Source: Faecalimonas sp.
Lineage (GTDB): Bacteria > Bacillota_A > Clostridia > Lachnospirales > Lachnospiraceae
DNA length: 7,171 nt
Assembly (NCBI GenBank): GCA_026169575.1
Contig: JAPFCT010000279.1
Coordinates: 1-7,171, forward strand
Reading direction: 5' to 3'
Positions 1-6,872 of this stretch are shown one piece after another. The position numbers were made by a program, and so were the translations under genes. The notes under the pieces are model-generated. The model was not told the DNA's origin. It was given only the letters and a program-made list of their open reading frames with translations, and searched no databases. The number at the start of each line of letters is the position of its first letter. Position 1 is the stretch's first letter.

Positions 1-270
1 CGCCTGAAATGGAAACTGGTAAGTCTTCTTTTTCACTGCGCTGATGTTTTTGTCCCGGGATTTTTTTAGTACACTCTGTTCTTGTGAAACAGAAGCCCAT
101 ATTGTATAAACATAAAAAATATCTGGTTTCCTGCGCGCATCGACCGACTGTTTTTCAATAGTATACCCGAGCAGCTCCTCCGGGCGTATGCGGAGCGTCT
201 TTATAATCTTCTTTTTCAGCTCTTGTTCGGTATGTGTGCAGGATAATTTCAGCTGACTGATCTGGATCAT
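1..270 (-). CDS. COG2509-type FAD-dependent protein, N-terminal 90 residues (runs off the window)
   Basis: The frame is open from an ATG at 268-270 to base 1 with no stop, giving 90 residues; the 3' end lies outside the window. The protein starts MIQISQLKLSCTHTEQELKK and contains a VDARRKPDIFYVYT stretch (about residues 44-57). From memory of the family, this is the N-terminal lead-in domain of the uncharacterised FAD-dependent dehydrogenases of COG2509, which are about 530 residues long and have their FAD-binding Rossmann fold after this segment. The GxGxxG motif itself is therefore not visible. The start codon overlaps the stop of the upstream flavoprotein gene as ATGA (267-270), and an AGGGG element sits at 280-284, nine bases before the ATG, so translational coupling is likely. 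Substrate and partner are unknown. A different flavoprotein family is possible, but the N-terminal match is good. Confidence 0.82.
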   Translation of the reverse strand, partial: MIQISQLKLSCTHTEQELKKKIIKTLRIRPEELLGYTIEKQSVDARRKPDIFYVYTIWASVSQEQSVLKKSRDKNISAVKKKTYQFPFQA

Positions 271-1511
271 ACTTTCTTTCCCCTTTCCATACTGTACTGT
301 GCCGCGCGTTTCCCAGCCACAGCTCCGCTGGACCATGCCCACTGCAGATTATATCCGCCGCAGATCCCATCCACATCGAGAAGCTCTCCTGCAAAATATA
401 ATCCTGGTACATAGCAGGATTCCAGTGTCTCAGAAGATACCTCCTCTGTCCTGACCCCGCCTGCACAGATCTGTGCCTGGTCAAAATCATTTGTTCCGAC
501 AATCGTGATCCGAAGCGATTTCAGCAGACGGCATAAGATTGTAATCTCCCGTCCGTTCAGTTCCCCACAACGTTTCTTTTTGTCGATCTTACTAAGTTTT
601 AAAATCGTCTGGGAAAATTTCTGCGGATACATTCCGGTAAAAAATACATTCACTTCCCGTTCCGGATGCCTCTTGATCCGTACTTCGAGCAGATCTTCCA
701 GTCTCTGTTCTGTCAGATCCGGCGCCACATCAAGCACTGCCGTCACTTCTTTTTTCCGGTAAATGCCTTCCGCAGCATAGCGGCTCACCTGGAAGACCGG
801 GATGCCAGAGATTCCATATTTTGTAAGCTGGATCTCCCCGGTATCCTCGGCACATTTCTTTCCGTCTGTAAAAATCTGTACCTTTCCATGAATCCGCACA
901 CCTGCCAGAGAAACAAAAAACTTCTCTTTCGCATGGAGCGCCACAAGCGCCGGGAGAACCGGAGTCAGCGTATGTCCAAATGCTTTTGCATACGCATAGC
1001 CGCTCCCGTCGGATCCAGTTGTCGAGGAAGCTCTGGATCCCGTAGCCAGAATCAGCGCATCCGGCCAGAATACCTTCGCATGCGTCCGGACTTCAAACCG
1101 CTCCTTTTTCTTCCGGATGGAGTGGATCTGTGCGCCGTATTCGACCTGGATCTGAATCCGTTCTACTTCCATCTGGAGTACCTCCATCACAGAAGAAGCC
1201 TGATCCGATCCGGGATACAGATATCCGCCCCGGTCTTTGGCACAAATTCCAAGTTCCTCAAAAAAAGAAATGGTCTGTTCGGCCGGAAATTGACTGATCA
1301 CCCGCCACGGAAACTCTTTCTGGCTGCTTCTGTAACAGCAGGGCTCCTGCAGCCGGTTTGTAAAGTTACAGCGCCCATTCCCGGTGGCAAGTATCTTTTT
1401 TCCGAGTTTGTCGTTATGTTCTAAAATACAGACGTCAGCGCCTGCCCTTGCTGCCGAGATTGCAGCCATCATTCCGGAAGCTCCTCCTCCGACTACGATT
1501 ACTTTCTTCAT
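267..1511 (-). CDS. HI0933/BaiN-family NAD(P)/FAD-dependent oxidoreductase
   Basis: A 414-residue cytosolic flavoprotein of normal family length (about 400-420). Residues 4-13 form the N-terminal dinucleotide-binding strand and loop (VIVVGGGASG). An acidic residue ends the second strand (E31). The family signature LATGNGRCNFTN is at 41-52, ALILATGSRASSTTGSDGSG at 152-171, and AGGVRTEEVSS at 350-360. The C-terminal FAD-closing block (GLYFAGELLDVDGICGGYN) is at 370-388. It belongs to the family of HI0933, YhiN and BaiN; BaiN was reported to reduce bile-acid intermediates in Clostridium scindens, but most members have no proven substrate, so no symbol is given. ATG 1509-1511 is chosen because AGGGAAGGG lies five bases upstream; a longer in-frame start at 1598 would overlap the preceding gene by 73 bases and lacks this support. 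It lies 14 bases after the YnbB-like gene and its stop overlaps the next start (ATGA). Confidence 0.93.
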   Translation of the reverse strand: MKKVIVVGGGASGMMAAISAARAGADVCILEHNDKLGKKILATGNGRCNFTNRLQEPCCYRSSQKEFPWRVISQFPAEQTISFFEELGICAKDRGGYLYPGSDQASSVMEVLQMEVERIQIQVEYGAQIHSIRKKKERFEVRTHAKVFWPDALILATGSRASSTTGSDGSGYAYAKAFGHTLTPVLPALVALHAKEKFFVSLAGVRIHGKVQIFTDGKKCAEDTGEIQLTKYGISGIPVFQVSRYAAEGIYRKKEVTAVLDVAPDLTEQRLEDLLEVRIKRHPEREVNVFFTGMYPQKFSQTILKLSKIDKKKRCGELNGREITILCRLLKSLRITIVGTNDFDQAQICAGGVRTEEVSSETLESCYVPGLYFAGELLDVDGICGGYNLQWAWSSGAVAGKRAAQYSMERGKKV

Positions 1512-1516
1512 AGTTT

Positions 1517-1525
1517 CCCTTCCCT
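1517..1525 (-). promoter_or_regulatory. Ribosome binding site that fixes the HI0933/BaiN-family start
   Basis: On the minus strand this reads AGGGAAGGG, followed by AAACT and the ATG at 1509-1511. It fills most of the 14-base gap after the preceding stop and supports the 414-residue form over a 29-residue N-terminal extension that would begin inside the upstream gene. Confidence 0.8.
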
Positions 1526-2821
1526 TTACAGTGTGACAAGTCCTTTCTCCACCATTTTCTGAAGCGACATTAAAATGCCGAATTTTGCATGTTCCCATGT
1601 AAGACCGCCCTGGAAGTAAACAGCATATGGCGGTTTGATCGGTCCATCGGCGCTGAGTTCAATCGAAGAGCCCTGCACAAAAGCTCCTGCAGCCATGATC
1701 ACGTCACTGTCATACCCCGGCATTGCCCACGGCTCCGGTGTCACATAACTGTCTACCGGTGCGGCAGCCTGGATCCCCTGGCAGAATGCGATCACACCTT
1801 CCGGTGTCCCGAGCGTCACTGCCTGAATGATGTCATGTCTGCTCTCGCTTCCATCTGGAACTACTGAAAATCCAAGTTTCTCATAAATATTCGCAGCAAA
1901 TATCGCTCCTTTTAAAGCGCCCTTGACCACTGTCGGTGCGAGGAAAAATCCCTGATAAAAATCTTTCATTACTCCGAGGGACGCGCCGACTTCTTTTCCA
2001 AGTCCAGGGGAAGTCAGACGGTATGCGCACTGGTCAATATATTCCTGCTTTCCGACTACATATCCGCCGATCGGCGCAAGGCCGCCTCCCGGATTTTTGA
2101 TCAGAGAGCCAACCATAAGATCTGCCCCCACATCACTTGGTTCGATCCGCTCCACAAATTCTCCGTAACAGTTATCCACCATACAGATCACATCTGGCTT
2201 GATCTCTTTTACAAAGGCGATCAGCTCCCCGATCTGTTTTACCGAAAAGCTTGGTCTTGTCTGATATCCTTTGGAGCGCTGGATTGTGACAAGCTTCGTT
2301 TTCTCATTGATCGCAGCTTTGATCGCCGGGTAGTCAAAAGTTCCATCTGAAAGAAGATCTACCTGGCGGTATGTTACACCGTATTCTGCAAGAGATCCTT
2401 GGGACGGGCGGATCCCGATCACTTCCTCCAGCGTGTCATACGGCTTTCCAACCGGAGAAAGCAGTTCATCGCCCGGTCTTAAATTTGCACTTAAAGTCAG
2501 CGCCAGCGCATGTGTTCCGCAGGTGATCTGCGGACGTACCAGAGCCGCCTCTGTATGAAATGTATGTGCATAGACTTCTTCCAGCGTATCTCTTCCCTGG
2601 TCATTATAACCATAGCCACTCACATAGTTAAAGCAGCCTTCGCTCACCCGGCATTCCTGCATCGCCCGTACTACTTTTAACTGATTATACTCTGCAGTCT
2701 TGTCAATTTCCTCAAATCGTTCCTTTAATGTATCTTCAATCTCGCTGCCAAACGCATAGACTTCCCGGGAGATCCCGAGCGCCTCATACATTGCAGCCAC
2801 TGTCTGTCTTTCTTCTAACAT
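1526..2821 (-). CDS. YnbB-like PLP-dependent enzyme (methionine gamma-lyase / 'aluminium resistance' family)
   Basis: A 431-residue fold-type I PLP protein of the YnbB / Met_gamma_lyase family (PF06838). Visible features: conserved N-terminal region ERFEEIDKTAEYNQLKVVRA (34-53), the glycine-rich SGYGYNDQGRDTLE (68-81), the cofactor-phosphate region PQITCGTHAL (97-106), MVDNCYGEF (214-222) whose Asp216 should pair with the pyridine nitrogen, and GSLIKNPGGGLAP (238-250) whose Lys242 is the expected Schiff-base lysine. The family resembles Cys/Met gamma-lyases, but its in vivo reaction is poorly established; the 'aluminium resistance' label comes from an early screen. The start at 2819-2821 overlaps the end of miaA by 7 bases. 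Its best ribosome site, AGAAAGG at 2833-2839, is 11 bases away, rather far. A second Met at residue 11 is an alternative start but has no better site. In Bacillus subtilis a YnbB homologue also lies downstream of miaA. Confidence 0.92.
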   Translation of the reverse strand: MLEERQTVAAMYEALGISREVYAFGSEIEDTLKERFEEIDKTAEYNQLKVVRAMQECRVSEGCFNYVSGYGYNDQGRDTLEEVYAHTFHTEAALVRPQITCGTHALALTLSANLRPGDELLSPVGKPYDTLEEVIGIRPSQGSLAEYGVTYRQVDLLSDGTFDYPAIKAAINEKTKLVTIQRSKGYQTRPSFSVKQIGELIAFVKEIKPDVICMVDNCYGEFVERIEPSDVGADLMVGSLIKNPGGGLAPIGGYVVGKQEYIDQCAYRLTSPGLGKEVGASLGVMKDFYQGFFLAPTVVKGALKGAIFAANIYEKLGFSVVPDGSESRHDIIQAVTLGTPEGVIAFCQGIQAAAPVDSYVTPEPWAMPGYDSDVIMAAGAFVQGSSIELSADGPIKPPYAVYFQGGLTWEHAKFGILMSLQKMVEKGLVTL

Positions 2822-3777
2822 GAAAGTTTCATCCTTTCTCTGATCACTTCTAATAAGTTCTGTAATATTTTCTCATCATCATAAGCAAACGCATCTTTCT
2901 GGATCCAGATGACGTCACGCTCCCGCTTAAACCAGGTCAGCTGACGCTTGGCAAAGTGCCTTGTATCCCTCTTGATAATATAGACAGCCTCCGAAAGAGA
3001 GCAGTCTCCTTCCAGATATGCGAAAATCTCTTTGTATCCAAGTCCCTGCATGGAGACCATCTGCTTTGTGCATCCCCGTTCTTTTAATCTCCGCACTTCT
3101 TCTACAAGCCCGTTTTGTATCATCTGATCCACTCTTTTGTCGATTCTGTCATACAGGCATTCCCGCTTGTCATTTAAAACAAAATAGCAGAACTGATATG
3201 GTGATTCTTTCTGGCGTTCACGCTCATTGTGCTCAGAAATCCTCTCTCCGGTCTGCTCATAGAATTCCAGTGCGCGAATCACACGCTTTACATTGTTTGC
3301 ATGGATCTCCTGCGCTGCTTTTGGATCGACTGCTGCAAGTTGTGCATGGAGATACGCGGCCCCTTTTTCTTTTGCAGCCGTTTCCAGCTGTCGGCGGTAA
3401 GCGGCGTCCCTTTCATTTTCCGTAAAATCAATATCATACAAAAGCGCCTGAATATAAAATCCGGTTCCTCCGACAACGATCGGAATCTTCCCTTTTGAAT
3501 AAATCTCTTCCATCGCCGCTTTCGCCATCTGCTGAAACCGGACGACATGAAATTCCTCTTCAGGATCCAGCACATCGATCAGATAATGGGGGATGCCATC
3601 CATCTCTTCTCTTGCGATCTTGGCAGAACCAATATCCATCTGTCTGTAAACCTGCATAGAATCAGCGGAGATAATTTCTCCGCCGATTGCTTTTGCCAGC
3701 CCGATCGATGCCTTCGTCTTTCCGACAGCCGTCGGACCGGTCAGTATGATCAATGGTTTTTTCTCTGTCTCTCTCAT
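2815..3777 (-). CDS. miaA: tRNA dimethylallyltransferase MiaA
   Basis: MiaA transfers a dimethylallyl group from DMAPP to N6 of A37 in tRNAs reading codons that begin with U, the first step toward ms2i6A. The 320-residue protein has normal length. It shows the P-loop GPTAVGKT (14-21), the substrate motif SADSMQVYRQMDIGSAK (37-53), GIPHYLIDVLDP (61-72), GGTGFYIQALL (103-113), RVIRALE (165-171), MQGLGYKE (243-250) and the C-terminal RDTRHFAKRQLTWFKRE (270-286). The ATG at 3775-3777 is preferred: GATGAGG (3783-3789) lies five bases upstream, while an in-frame GTG at 3781-3783 would overlap that site and only add two residues. The gene follows the MraY paralog after 27 bases and overlaps the YnbB-like gene by 7 bases. 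No hfq gene lies between them, although hfq often follows miaA in other bacteria. Confidence 0.97.
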   Translation of the reverse strand: MRETEKKPLIILTGPTAVGKTKASIGLAKAIGGEIISADSMQVYRQMDIGSAKIAREEMDGIPHYLIDVLDPEEEFHVVRFQQMAKAAMEEIYSKGKIPIVVGGTGFYIQALLYDIDFTENERDAAYRRQLETAAKEKGAAYLHAQLAAVDPKAAQEIHANNVKRVIRALEFYEQTGERISEHNERERQKESPYQFCYFVLNDKRECLYDRIDKRVDQMIQNGLVEEVRRLKERGCTKQMVSMQGLGYKEIFAYLEGDCSLSEAVYIIKRDTRHFAKRQLTWFKRERDVIWIQKDAFAYDDEKILQNLLEVIRERMKLSC

Positions 3778-3782
3778 AGCCA

Positions 3783-3789
3783 CCTCATC
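3783..3789 (-). promoter_or_regulatory. Ribosome binding site deciding the miaA start
   Basis: The minus strand reads GATGAGG, then TGGCT, then ATG (3775-3777). The competing GTG start begins on the last G of this element, so the ATG start is the better choice. The difference is two residues. Confidence 0.6.
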
Positions 3790-3804
3790 GTCTGCCCCTG
3801 CCGG

Positions 3805-4770
3805 TTACAGCATGAGCATATAAATTATTGCCACAGAAATCACGATCTGGATAATCCCAAACCGGAATACTGTCTGTGTATTAGACCAGTCCCACACTTT
3901 TCGCACATGGTCATGCAGCGGTGTGCGGACATTTGTCAGGATCTTGATCTTTAAAAACCGCAGCAGAGCCACTTTGACGATTCCGATTCCGCCATCTGCG
4001 ATCAGAACAAACGCTGCAAAAAGATACAGAAATGGGCTCTCTGTCTTCAAAGCTGCGATCGCAATAAAGATCCCCATCGCTCTTGATCCTGCATCCCCCA
4101 TCATCAGATGGCTCGGCGCTGCATTATACCATAAATATCCGAGCAGACAGATAATAAACAGCAGAATCAGATAAGAAAAGCTGTCTGTTGTCCCCTTCAT
4201 TCCTTTTATGATATAAAGTGTGACCAGCGTAATGATCGTTAATGTTGCAGAAAGTCCGTCTACACCGTCCGAACAGTTAGTTACATTGATCGATACCCAG
4301 ATCAGAATAACAGAAAGCAGACAGAATACGACCGGCGGGATCGTCACAGATACGCCGATGACCGCAAATTGGATCGTGCTGGAATTATAATGCATAAATG
4401 TAAGTGAAAGTACTACCGCCACAAGCAGATCCAGAAGTCCTTTCTTATATTCATTCCATGGTTTCTCTGAAGCATCATCCAAATATCCGGTGAGCATCTC
4501 TGCGATCACCAGAACAATGTAAATCACGATCTCCAAAGAAAGCTCTGAAAACAACAGCGCCGCTGCCGCAAATACGAGGATGAAAATGATCCCGGCTCCT
4601 CTCGGTTTCCCTGCGGAAAGCTTTCCGTCATGGGCAAAATCTCTTCCGGCATCTTTCGGAAGCAGATAGTTAAATTTGGTAATGCAGACACAAGTCATTA
4701 AAAATGCTGCCATCAGACCGATGCCTGCAAATAAAGAATAAAAATTTTCGCTGATTATAAAGTTTATCAT
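3805..4770 (-). CDS. MraY/WecA-type membrane phospho-sugar transferase (divergent MraY paralog)
   Basis: A 321-residue, highly hydrophobic protein with about ten likely membrane segments, as in the polyprenyl-phosphate hexose/N-acetylmuramoyl-pentapeptide phosphotransferase family (glycosyltransferase family 4), which attaches a UDP-linked sugar phosphate to undecaprenyl phosphate. Family landmarks are in order: a basic loop with GKPRGAG (54-60) where MraY has GTPTMGG, the Mg-binding LDD (Asp98, Asp99), NVTNCSDGVDGL (162-173), MGDAGS (224-229) and TPLHDHVRK (283-291). The last replaces the TP(I/L)HHH of typical MraY, so the middle histidine is Asp287. The segment after LDD is shorter than in MraY, more like WecA/TagO. 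The protein is thus a paralog whose sugar substrate I cannot name; automatic annotation may call it MraY. The ATG at 4768-4770 has AGGGGAAGG (4775-4783) four bases upstream. Gaps are 50 bases after mutL and 27 before miaA. Confidence 0.85.
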   Translation of the reverse strand: MINFIISENFYSLFAGIGLMAAFLMTCVCITKFNYLLPKDAGRDFAHDGKLSAGKPRGAGIIFILVFAAAALLFSELSLEIVIYIVLVIAEMLTGYLDDASEKPWNEYKKGLLDLLVAVVLSLTFMHYNSSTIQFAVIGVSVTIPPVVFCLLSVILIWVSINVTNCSDGVDGLSATLTIITLVTLYIIKGMKGTTDSFSYLILLFIICLLGYLWYNAAPSHLMMGDAGSRAMGIFIAIAALKTESPFLYLFAAFVLIADGGIGIVKVALLRFLKIKILTNVRTPLHDHVRKVWDWSNTQTVFRFGIIQIVISVAIIYMLML

Positions 4771-4820
4771 TTGTCCTTCCCCTGTCTCCTATACTATAAT
4801 GTTGCGTGCAAAACAAGCTG

Positions 4821-6854
4821 CTATACGATTCTTTTGAACTTTTTCTCCAGCTCCCGTTTTGTCATCGCGATGATCGTCGGTCTCCCGTGCGGACAGTGAT
4901 ATGGATTCTCCAGTTCCAACAGTTCTCCGATCAGCGCATCCACTTCTCTGGCAGAAAGTCTGGAATTTCCTTTCACCGCTGCTTTGCATGACATCGAAGC
5001 GATTTTTTCCAGAACAATATCCGGCGCGATCTTCGTGGAAATACTGTCTGAAAGACTATCCAGCATCTCGATCAGCAGATCTTTTCTTGCAATCCCAAAC
5101 AGATTATCCGGAACTGCCCGCACTGCATAAGAGTCTCCGCCAAAAGGCTCGATTTCAAATCCTACCTGGGCAAAACTGTCTATATGTTCTGTCAGAAGCT
5201 GCTCCTCCTGCATAGAAAGATTGAGGACGATCGGCGGACTGATCCGCTGCGATGTAAACTGCTTATCCCTCATCTGTCTTAAAGTCCGCTCATACAGCAC
5301 ACGTTCGTGTGCAGCGTGCTGATCGATAATATACATCTGTTCTCTGTATTCTACGATCCAGTATGTCTCAAACACCTGTCCTACTAAAGTATATTCCTGT
5401 TTTGCTTCCTTCGACAATAGTTTTTCGTCAAAAAAATTCAGCTGCTCTTCGCTTTTTTTCACTTCCGGCTTCGGAACCTGCTGCACATTCTTTTGCTGCG
5501 GGATATCATTTTTTTGCTGTGGGCTTTCATGTTTTTGCTGCTGAATCTCGTTCTTTTGCCCTGCGCGGTACGCTGCCGCTTCCCGGATCCGGTCTGCGGA
5601 CACCTGATCCCGGTACAGACCGCTCCGGTCTTTGACTTCGGCCTGCGAACTCTGGTTGTGATAAGCAGTGACACGCTCCCGCATTTTTTTCATAAAATAG
5701 TCCAGATTCTTCTCCACCTGAGGTATCTGTGCCTGCTGCCTTGTCACTTCTGGCTGCTTTGGATTTTGTACTCCCGGAGTTTCATTTCTCGGGAATACAG
5801 CTTTTCCTTTTTCAGCGTCTGCGTTCTCTTTCCTTCCAGAGGGAAACTCCACCCGCGGGATCAGCTCTTTCTCACTGAGCGCCTCTTTAACGGTATTGTA
5901 AATAAAATCATAGATTTCCTGCTGATTGCTGAAACGGACTTCCATCTTAGTCGGATGGACATTCACATCCAGATCGCTTCCGTCCACTGTAAAATGGAGC
6001 ACCGTAAACGGATATTTATGCTGCATCGTAAATCCTTTATAGGCATCTTCGATCGCTTTTGCAATAATGCTGCTCTTCACATACCGTCCATTGATATAAT
6101 AATTTTCATAATTTCTGTTTCCTCGGGAAATCAGGGGCTTTCCGATATAACCACGGATCTTGATGCCTTTCGTTTCCCGGTCAATTTCCAGAAGATTTCC
6201 GGTGATATCTCTGCCGTAAATATGGTAGATCACATCTTTCAGCCTTCCATTTCCGGATGTATGGATCTTTGGCTGTCCGTTTGTGAGAAACTGAAAGGAA
6301 ATCTCCGGATGTGACAGTGCAAGCCGCGTCACAAGTTCACTGACATGACTTGCCTCTGTCATCGGTGTTTTCAGAAATTTCCTCCTCGCCGGTGTATTAA
6401 AGAAAATCTGCCGGATGAAAAAGGTAGTTCCGTCCGGCATCCCGATCTCCTCCAGCCCCTTCTCTGCGCCGCCTTCGATCCGGTACTGGACACCTGCCGC
6501 GGAATCTTTGATCTTCGTGCGCAGCTCCACCTGCGCGATCGCCGCGATACTGGAGAGCGCTTCCCCCCGGAATCCGAGAGAGGATATTCCCGTCAGATCT
6601 TCCACTGACCGGATCTTACTTGTCGAATGTCTCAAAAAAGCAAGCGGAACTTCCTCCTTCGGGATCCCGACTCCATTGTCTGCAATTCGGATCAGAGAGA
6701 TCCCTCCATCTTTGATCTCCACAGTCACGGCAGTCGCCTTCGCATCAATCGCATTCTCAACCAGTTCCTTTACGATCGATGCCGGACGCTCGATCACCTC
6801 TCCGGCCGCGATCTTATCGACCGTGATCGGATCCAAAACCTGAATATTTGGCAT
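4821..6854 (-). CDS. mutL: DNA mismatch repair protein MutL (endonuclease type)
   Basis: MutL couples mismatch recognition by MutS to strand incision and removal. The 677-residue protein has an N-terminal GHKL ATPase: AAGEVIERPASIVKELVENA (16-35, with catalytic Glu30 and Mg-binding Asn34), IADNGVGI (57-64), SSLGFRGEALSSI (91-103), FFNTPARRKFLK (151-162) and DVNVHPTKMEVRF (296-308). A charged, Gln-rich linker runs from about 335 to 480. The C-terminal dimerisation and nuclease domain carries DQHAAHERVLYE (511-522, nt 5289-5324), SCKAAVKGN (622-630), CPHGRPT (654-660) and a terminal FKRIV. The DQHA(x)2E(x)4E site marks a nicking MutL, as in bacteria without MutH. QRISPP (536-541) aligns with the clamp-binding QEMIVP of Bacillus subtilis MutL, and QLNFF (471-475) in the linker resembles a clamp peptide. 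It starts 18 bases after mutS, with AGGAAGG at 6862-6868. Confidence 0.98.
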   Translation of the reverse strand: MPNIQVLDPITVDKIAAGEVIERPASIVKELVENAIDAKATAVTVEIKDGGISLIRIADNGVGIPKEEVPLAFLRHSTSKIRSVEDLTGISSLGFRGEALSSIAAIAQVELRTKIKDSAAGVQYRIEGGAEKGLEEIGMPDGTTFFIRQIFFNTPARRKFLKTPMTEASHVSELVTRLALSHPEISFQFLTNGQPKIHTSGNGRLKDVIYHIYGRDITGNLLEIDRETKGIKIRGYIGKPLISRGNRNYENYYINGRYVKSSIIAKAIEDAYKGFTMQHKYPFTVLHFTVDGSDLDVNVHPTKMEVRFSNQQEIYDFIYNTVKEALSEKELIPRVEFPSGRKENADAEKGKAVFPRNETPGVQNPKQPEVTRQQAQIPQVEKNLDYFMKKMRERVTAYHNQSSQAEVKDRSGLYRDQVSADRIREAAAYRAGQKNEIQQQKHESPQQKNDIPQQKNVQQVPKPEVKKSEEQLNFFDEKLLSKEAKQEYTLVGQVFETYWIVEYREQMYIIDQHAAHERVLYERTLRQMRDKQFTSQRISPPIVLNLSMQEEQLLTEHIDSFAQVGFEIEPFGGDSYAVRAVPDNLFGIARKDLLIEMLDSLSDSISTKIAPDIVLEKIASMSCKAAVKGNSRLSAREVDALIGELLELENPYHCPHGRPTIIAMTKRELEKKFKRIV
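5481..5564 (-). repeat. Four-copy 21-bp tandem repeat in the mutL linker
   Basis: Four direct, in-frame, imperfect 21-base units at 5544-5564, 5523-5543, 5502-5522 and 5481-5501. They encode AGQKNEI, QQQKHES, PQQKNDI and PQQKNVQ (MutL residues 431-458), a seven-residue period with invariant Q-K at positions 3-4. The units sit in the disordered linker between ATPase and nuclease domains, where copy-number change would keep the reading frame. Confidence 0.88.
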
Positions 6855-6872
6855 ATTCTTTCCTTCCTCTCA

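Noticed and set aside
155..502. A 115-codon minus-strand frame overlapping the two flavoprotein genes
   Set aside because: It is out of frame with both. The HI0933-type C-terminus and the COG2509-type N-terminus explain the region fully.
666..1424. A 252-codon open frame on the plus strand, antisense to the HI0933/BaiN-family gene
   Set aside because: The translation is rich in Arg, Cys, His and Ser with no recognisable domain, and it lies wholly opposite a well-conserved gene. It is a by-product of that gene's codon use.
1512..1598. N-terminal extension of the HI0933/BaiN-family protein by 29 residues
   Set aside because: The extension lies mostly in the upstream gene, has no hydrophobic or conserved content, and the strong ribosome site at 1517-1525 points to the start at 1511.
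4771..4820. Possible internal promoter in the mutL to MraY-paralog gap (TATAGT on the minus strand at 4793-4798)
   Set aside because: The -10-like hexamer is decent, but the base positions 17 upstream show no -35 resemblance, and the resulting leader would be only about ten to twenty bases. AT-rich chance match is as likely.
5493..6314. A 273-codon open frame on the plus strand, antisense to mutL
   Set aside because: No domain and low-complexity hydrophobic runs that mirror the mutL linker codons. No ribosome site was noted, and mutL is certain on the other strand.
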